Shown: positions 9,451-11,731 of the stretch, piece by piece
Position numbering within the stretch: position 1 is the stretch's first letter
How the letters are laid out: each line of letters opens with the position of its first letter
Source of the DNA: Tannerella sp.
GTDB taxonomy: Bacteria; Bacteroidota; Bacteroidia; Bacteroidales; Tannerellaceae
Reading direction: 5' to 3'
Length of the DNA: 11,731 nt
Assembly (NCBI GenBank): GCA_031260095.1
Contig: JAIRKN010000021.1
Location: 1 to 11,731 of the forward strand
Made by a program: the position numbers and the translations under genes
The notes under the pieces: model-generated
Seen by the model: the letters and a program-made list of their open reading frames with translations, nothing else
Told to the model about the DNA's origin: nothing
Databases searched by the model: none

Positions 9451-9486
9451 CAAAGATAGCATAAAATTTTTCAGATTACACACAAA
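9451..9486 (-). promoter_or_regulatory. Promoter of the SGNH hydrolase gene
   Basis: On the minus strand TATCTTTG (9451-9458) fits the Bacteroidetes -7 consensus. TTTG followed by TGTG (TTTG at 9483-9486) lies 24 bases upstream, a little far, though the adjacent TGTG gives a spacing closer to 20. The predicted transcript starts near 9444, about 20 bases ahead of the ATG at 9423, which supports that start over the upstream ATG at 9483. Confidence 0.5.
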
Positions 9487-9648
9487 CGCATAAAAATGTT
9501 CGATAAAATTTATAGAAGAAACTACATGAAAAACTTCGGTTTTCCAAGCGTGTAAAATGAAAAAAAGTTTTTTTTATGACGAAAATAGAACATACCATTT
9601 GAGATTCCCCATTCACAGATCGTCTTTACAATTTGACGCAAAGTGTTT

Positions 9649-9820
9649 TCAAGGTTTGCATGATGCGCTATTCCACCGTCTTGACGGGAGATTATCCGGT
9701 TTTTCGGCGACCTGCACGTTGATGAAAGCGCCGAAACGACTGCGAACAAACACTTCGCGATAGTTTTCCGTCAGTGCGTCAATAGCCTTGCATATCATGG
9801 CCACCGGTTCGTTGGTCAAA
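9649..9820 (-). pseudogene. Possible remnant of a coding region (C-terminal end)
   Basis: The minus-strand frame ending at 9649-9651 reads ALTENYREVFVRSRFGAFIN then VQVAEKPDNLP, a composition that looks like real protein rather than chance, and is more GC-rich than the flanks. The frame stays open upstream through the palindrome array to about 9945 but has no convincing ATG, signal or promoter there. I do not recognise the family. It could be the tail of a gene whose start was lost when the array formed, or simple coincidence. Confidence 0.25.
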
Positions 9821-9950
9821 AGCCCTGCACAGGGCTTTCCAATTTCCTGCGCAGGGAATTTTTTTTCCTGCGCAAGGATTTTCAATTTCCTACGCAGAGA
9901 TTTTTTTTTCCTGCACAGGGATTTCTGATATCCTACGCAGGGGATTTATA
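9821..9950. repeat. Array of six short palindromes at 21-22 bp period
   Basis: Six copies of a core close to CCTGCGCAGG start at 9824, 9846, 9867, 9889, 9910 and 9932, giving steps of 22, 21, 22, 21 and 22 bases. Variants are limited: CCTGCACAGG (copies 1 and 5), CCTGCGCAGG (2), CCTGCGCAAGG (3), CCTACGCAGAG (4), CCTACGCAGG (6). Copy 1 extends to AGCCCTGCACAGGGCT. The spacers are A/T-rich (runs of T, or ATTT/AATTT). Two helical turns per step would put all cores on one DNA face. The step is not a multiple of three throughout, so it does not look like a protein repeat. It lacks the unique spacers of a CRISPR array. Confidence 0.85.
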
Positions 9951-10190
9951 TTTCAATTACCTCGTACCGGTCTTTTCCGACTAATTTGAGGGATCGAATA
10001 ATTGCAAAAAGGACGGCCTGTAAACAATTGTCCGGCGCATCCGGTAATAAAAATCATATATTTTGCATTCATGCTTGTTTATATATGCCTTTATATTAGC
10101 TATTTATAAAAAATAAATCTTGATATTGTATTTATTTAACATTAGAATCATGCACTCTATATAAAATACACCTATCTTCGCGCCATAAAC

Positions 10191-10265
10191 ATGCCGAATG
10201 TTATGTGTGTTATGCGGAATGATAATATATTGTATGCATATTTCACTGTTCATGAAAGTGTTTAA
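10191..10265 (+). CDS. Possible 24-codon leader peptide upstream of the lipoprotein
   Basis: An ATG at 10191 opens 24 codons (MPNVMCVMRNDNILYAYFTV, then HESV and TAA at 10263-10265). It lies 11 bases after the promoter-like TATCTTCG (10173-10180) and ends 39 bases before the lipoprotein start. Nothing in its sequence points to a function, and an open frame of this length may well arise by chance in AT-rich DNA. Confidence 0.15.
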   Translation: MPNVMCVMRNDNILYAYFTVHESV

Positions 10266-10304
10266 CGAATTAATGGAACATTTATATATTAATATGTGCT
10301 AAAT

Positions 10305-10778
10305 ATGAAAACGAAACATTTTTTTGTGGTTATACTAATTACTTTGGGAGGAATTGTTACCTTTTTAAGTTGCAGTCAAGATAACGATCCAACTGGAGGA
10401 GGACCGAATCTTCTTTTTGATAAAAATGATTTAACTTTTGAATCGACAGCCGGTTCTGATGTCGTTCGGATATTGGATTTTAAAAACGATGATCCGGATC
10501 GTATACCTTATTGGGGGGTGGGAAGTGTTCTGATCACGGTGAACGGAGAGACTTCGGAGTTTACAAACACGTTTGTCGTTGAAACCGATGGGAAGGGATC
10601 TTCATGGAATGAACTTGTAAATCCGTTTGTTGGAGAGGGGTTCTCAATCGAAAAAAAAGGGGCGGAGATCCATATTCAACTGAGCGAAAATGTGAAGTAC
10701 GAACGGAAATTGCTGATAAGAATAGAGGCAACTTCGAGTGGAGATGGAGAACTTCGAGTGATCCAAAAAGGGAAATGA
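10305..10778 (+). CDS. Small lipoprotein with a BACON-like domain
   Basis: The 157-residue protein starts with a lipoprotein signal peptide (KTKHFFVVILITLGGIVTFL) ending at FLSC, with the modified cysteine at C23. The residues after it (SQDNDPTGGG) are acidic, which in Bacteroidetes often goes with surface display. The rest looks like one beta-sandwich of the BACON type: LLFDKNDLTFESTAGSD as the first strands, then near the end IEKKGAEIHIQLSEN, the arginine-led KLLIRIEATSS and LRVIQKGK. BACON domains are thought to bind glycans or mucin, but a single domain alone gives no clear job. I chose ATG 10305 over an in-frame GTG at 10296. It stands alone between AT-rich DNA and the intron remnant. 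The lipoprotein call is firm, the domain call moderate. Confidence 0.7.
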   Translation: MKTKHFFVVILITLGGIVTFLSCSQDNDPTGGGPNLLFDKNDLTFESTAGSDVVRILDFKNDDPDRIPYWGVGSVLITVNGETSEFTNTFVVETDGKGSSWNELVNPFVGEGFSIEKKGAEIHIQLSENVKYERKLLIRIEATSSGDGELRVIQKGK

Positions 10779-10781
10779 AGT

Positions 10782-10801
10782 TTTCTTCCTAAGAAAGTTT
10801 T
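10782..10801 (+). terminator. Weak terminator-like hairpin after the lipoprotein gene
   Basis: TTTCTT (10782-10787) pairs with AAGAAA (10791-10796) around a CCT loop and is followed by GTTTTA. It begins four bases after the stop codon. The stem is short and A/T-only, so this is a position-based suggestion. Confidence 0.25.
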
Positions 10802-10809
10802 ATTAAGGA

Positions 10810-10857
10810 GAGGGGACAAGAGGGTGTGTCAAAACCGACACATCCTCTTGTCCCCTC
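10810..10857. repeat. 21-bp perfect or near-perfect hairpin (intron domain VI)
   Basis: GAGGGGACAAGAGG (10810-10823) continues with GTGTGTC and pairs with GACACAT plus CCTCTTGTCCCCTC (10844-10857) around the loop AAAACC. One pair (G10824 with T10843) is a wobble on the plus strand and an A-C mismatch on the minus strand. It is best read as domain VI of the intron fragment. It has no T run, so it is not a standard terminator, but in plus-strand RNA it would be very stable and could block transcription or decay beyond the lipoprotein gene. Confidence 0.8.
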
Positions 10858-10858
10858 G

Positions 10859-10895
<37 letters not shown>

Positions 10896-10929
10896 GTGTA
10901 ACTTTCGTCGGGTGCATTCTTCAGTGGAC

Positions 10930-11041
10930 TCAAAGTCCGTAGTTTAATACGTCTATCAGTCCGTATCTGCGGACTAATAGTTCGTACGCTTGTTTGTCCA
11001 TACAGGCTACTGTGACGTTGGCTCTTGCGATTATAGTACCG
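10930..11041 (-). pseudogene. Possible C-terminal tail of the intron-encoded protein
   Basis: A minus-strand frame ending in TGA at 10930-10932 reads IIARANVTVACMDKQAYELL then VRRYGLIDVLNYGL, open back to the inverted-repeat element at 11042. Its position, some 35 bases before domain V, is where many intron-encoded reverse transcriptases stop. A loose likeness to the zinc-binding tail of such proteins (IARRRKTLVVC...CH) is all I can offer; the histidines are missing. A second frame is also open across domain V. Confidence 0.3.
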
Positions 11042-11142
11042 GGTATTGTTAAACCGGTATAGTTTTTTGACAAAAATAAAGATGTAAATAACTATTAATC
11101 AGTGCTTCATTTTGAGTATTTCTATGTCAACTTAACAATGCC
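11042..11142. mobile_element. ~100 bp inverted-repeat element (MITE or IS remnant)
   Basis: The left end GGTATTGTTAA (11042-11052) is matched by the reverse complement of the right end (11132-11142), GGCATTGTTAA, 10 of 11 bases. The match extends inward to 21 bases with 15 identities, and all six differences are transitions. The interior is AT-rich; on the minus strand it reads DIEILKMKH then stop (TGA), which could be the last codons of a transposase. No clear target duplication flanks it. It may be a miniature element or an internally deleted insertion sequence. Confidence 0.45.
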
Positions 11143-11191
11143 AAAATAAGATTTACCCGGCCATAAGCGCCCATAGTCACCGCGTTATCGG

Positions 11192-11225
11192 TTTGTGTGG
11201 AATTGAAAAATTTTATGTACATTTG
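11192..11225 (+). promoter_or_regulatory. Promoter of the LVIVD-like gene
   Basis: TACATTTG (11218-11225) fits the TAnnTTTG -7 consensus and TTTG followed by TG (TTTG at 11192-11195) lies 22 bases upstream, the same layout as the atp promoter. Transcription would start near 11232, leaving a leader of about 70 bases before the ATG at 11301. The rest of 11143-11300 holds nothing else I can name. Confidence 0.55.
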
Positions 11226-11300
11226 CGGTAATAAATAATATCGTGCAACATTTTTGAGAAAAGGTGCATCATCATAATATAACATTTAAGATAAATATAT

Positions 11301-11731
11301 ATGAAAACAAGATTTAAATTACTCGCAGCGTCATTGATAATGGTGGGAATCATTGCGGTGAACACTTCGTTTGCCGATTACGTGTACTGGAATTATATTC
11401 CGATATTTATGAAACGAGCCGACCTGGAAAAATCCGTTTCCTGGCAGTCGGAAGGCAAAGACCTGGAGAATCCCGGGAAGATTTATTACAGGGCTCCCTA
11501 TATTTTTGTCAACGAAAGATACAAAGGCATTCATGTAATCAACAATTCCGATCCGTATAAACCGGTGAAGGAAGGATTTATCGTAGCGCCCGGCTGCATT
11601 GACATGGCCGTAAAAGGCAATATGATGTACCTGGACAATTCGGTAGACCTCGTGACGGTGGATTTAAACACCCGGCAGGTGACCTCGCGTATCCGGGATG
11701 TTTTCCCGGAGCCATGCTCACCCGAAAACCA
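11301..11731 (+). CDS. Exported LVIVD/beta-propeller-like protein, 3' end off window
   Basis: The frame opens at ATG 11301 and is still open at the window edge (143 codons). Residues 1-26 form a signal peptide (MKTRFKLLAASLIMVGIIAV, ending near SFA-D), with no lipobox cysteine at the expected place. The mature part begins DYVYWNYIPIFMKRADLEKS and continues with short repeated motifs: KIYYRAPYIFVNERYKGIHV, NSDPYKPVKEGFI, DMAVKGNMMYLDNSVDLVTV. This 'it is seen, it has a value' wording is typical of LVIVD-repeat surface proteins of Bacteroidales, thought to fold as beta-propellers, with no known enzyme activity. Family assignment is from memory of similar Bacteroides proteins. The promoter at 11192-11225 fits its start. 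Confidence 0.75.
   Translation, partial: MKTRFKLLAASLIMVGIIAVNTSFADYVYWNYIPIFMKRADLEKSVSWQSEGKDLENPGKIYYRAPYIFVNERYKGIHVINNSDPYKPVKEGFIVAPGCIDMAVKGNMMYLDNSVDLVTVDLNTRQVTSRIRDVFPEPCSPEN

Larger units (their letters stand above)
9484..10304. other. Gene-poor intergenic stretch
   Basis: No intact gene is supported over these 820 bases. From left to right it holds a small AT-rich hairpin with a C(TTCG)G loop (9528-9545, a weak possible terminator on either strand); a possible decayed minus-strand frame (9649-9820); the palindrome array (9821-9950); then a very AT-rich tract (about 10050-10304), presumably the promoter region of the lipoprotein gene. A TATCTTCG (10173-10180), one base from the -7 consensus, has no good -33 partner. 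Confidence 0.6.

Noticed and set aside
8659..9483. Longer form of the SGNH hydrolase starting at 9483
   Set aside because: It would hide the twin-arginine motif behind 20 residues and place the -7 promoter box (9451-9458) inside the coding sequence.
9557..9763. Plus-strand frame of 68 codons
   Set aside because: No signal, motif or promoter; it lies opposite the more protein-like minus-strand frame.
9821..9950. CRISPR array
   Set aside because: The repeat is only about 10-12 bases, the period is 21-22, the spacers are A/T-rich rather than unique 30-mers, and no cas gene is near.
10810..10857. Intrinsic terminator of the lipoprotein gene
   Set aside because: The hairpin is far longer than a terminator stem, has no T run on either strand, and sits exactly where domain VI of the intron is expected.

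Overview
The window comes from a member of the Bacteroidetes, most likely the order Bacteroidales. Three things point there: the ATP synthase gene order (beta and epsilon first, then a small membrane protein, then a, c, b, delta, alpha, gamma); close resemblance of the beta, a, gamma and LOG-type proteins to Bacteroides/Parabacteroides/Tannerella homologues as I remember them; and promoter-like sites of the Bacteroidetes type (TAnnTTTG at -7 with TTTG further upstream). Start codons mostly lack a Shine-Dalgarno sequence and follow A-rich leaders, as is usual in this phylum. I cannot name the genus.

Region by region: (1) 1-407, minus strand, the N-terminal part of a secreted thioredoxin-fold protein that has lost its CxxC, with its own promoter and a terminator-like hairpin in its leader. 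(2) 408-907, intergenic, holding a GC-rich composite repeat (641-820) and the promoter of the ATP synthase operon. (3) 908-8068, a complete nine-gene operon atpD-atpC-(4-TM protein)-atpB-atpE-atpF-atpH-atpA-atpG. (4) 8110-8664, a LOG-family nucleotide phosphoribohydrolase following the operon in the same direction. (5) 8659-9423, minus strand, a Tat-exported SGNH/GDSL hydrolase whose stop codon overlaps that of the LOG gene. (6) 9484-10304, about 800 bases without an intact gene, holding a possible decayed reading frame and a striking array of six short palindromes at a 21-22 bp period. (7) 10305-10778, a small lipoprotein with a BACON-like Ig fold. (8) 10803-11142, a mobile-element graveyard: the 3' end of a group II intron (domains V and VI, minus strand) abutting a ~100 bp inverted-repeat element. 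(9) 11301-11731, the start of an exported LVIVD/beta-propeller-like protein that runs off the window.

The core of the window is the F1Fo ATP synthase. Alpha and beta carry intact nucleotide-binding and catalytic residues; the c subunit has the essential glutamate without the usual sodium ligands, so the enzyme should be proton-coupled; the a subunit has the long exported N-terminal extension typical of the phylum; epsilon lacks the C-terminal helical domain that inhibits the E. coli enzyme. Nothing in the operon looks broken.

I did not find a convincing new multi-gene system. The most unusual signals are non-coding: the phased palindrome array (9821-9950), the intron remnant joined to the inverted-repeat element (10803-11142), and the hairpin between promoter and start codon of the thioredoxin-like gene (432-454).
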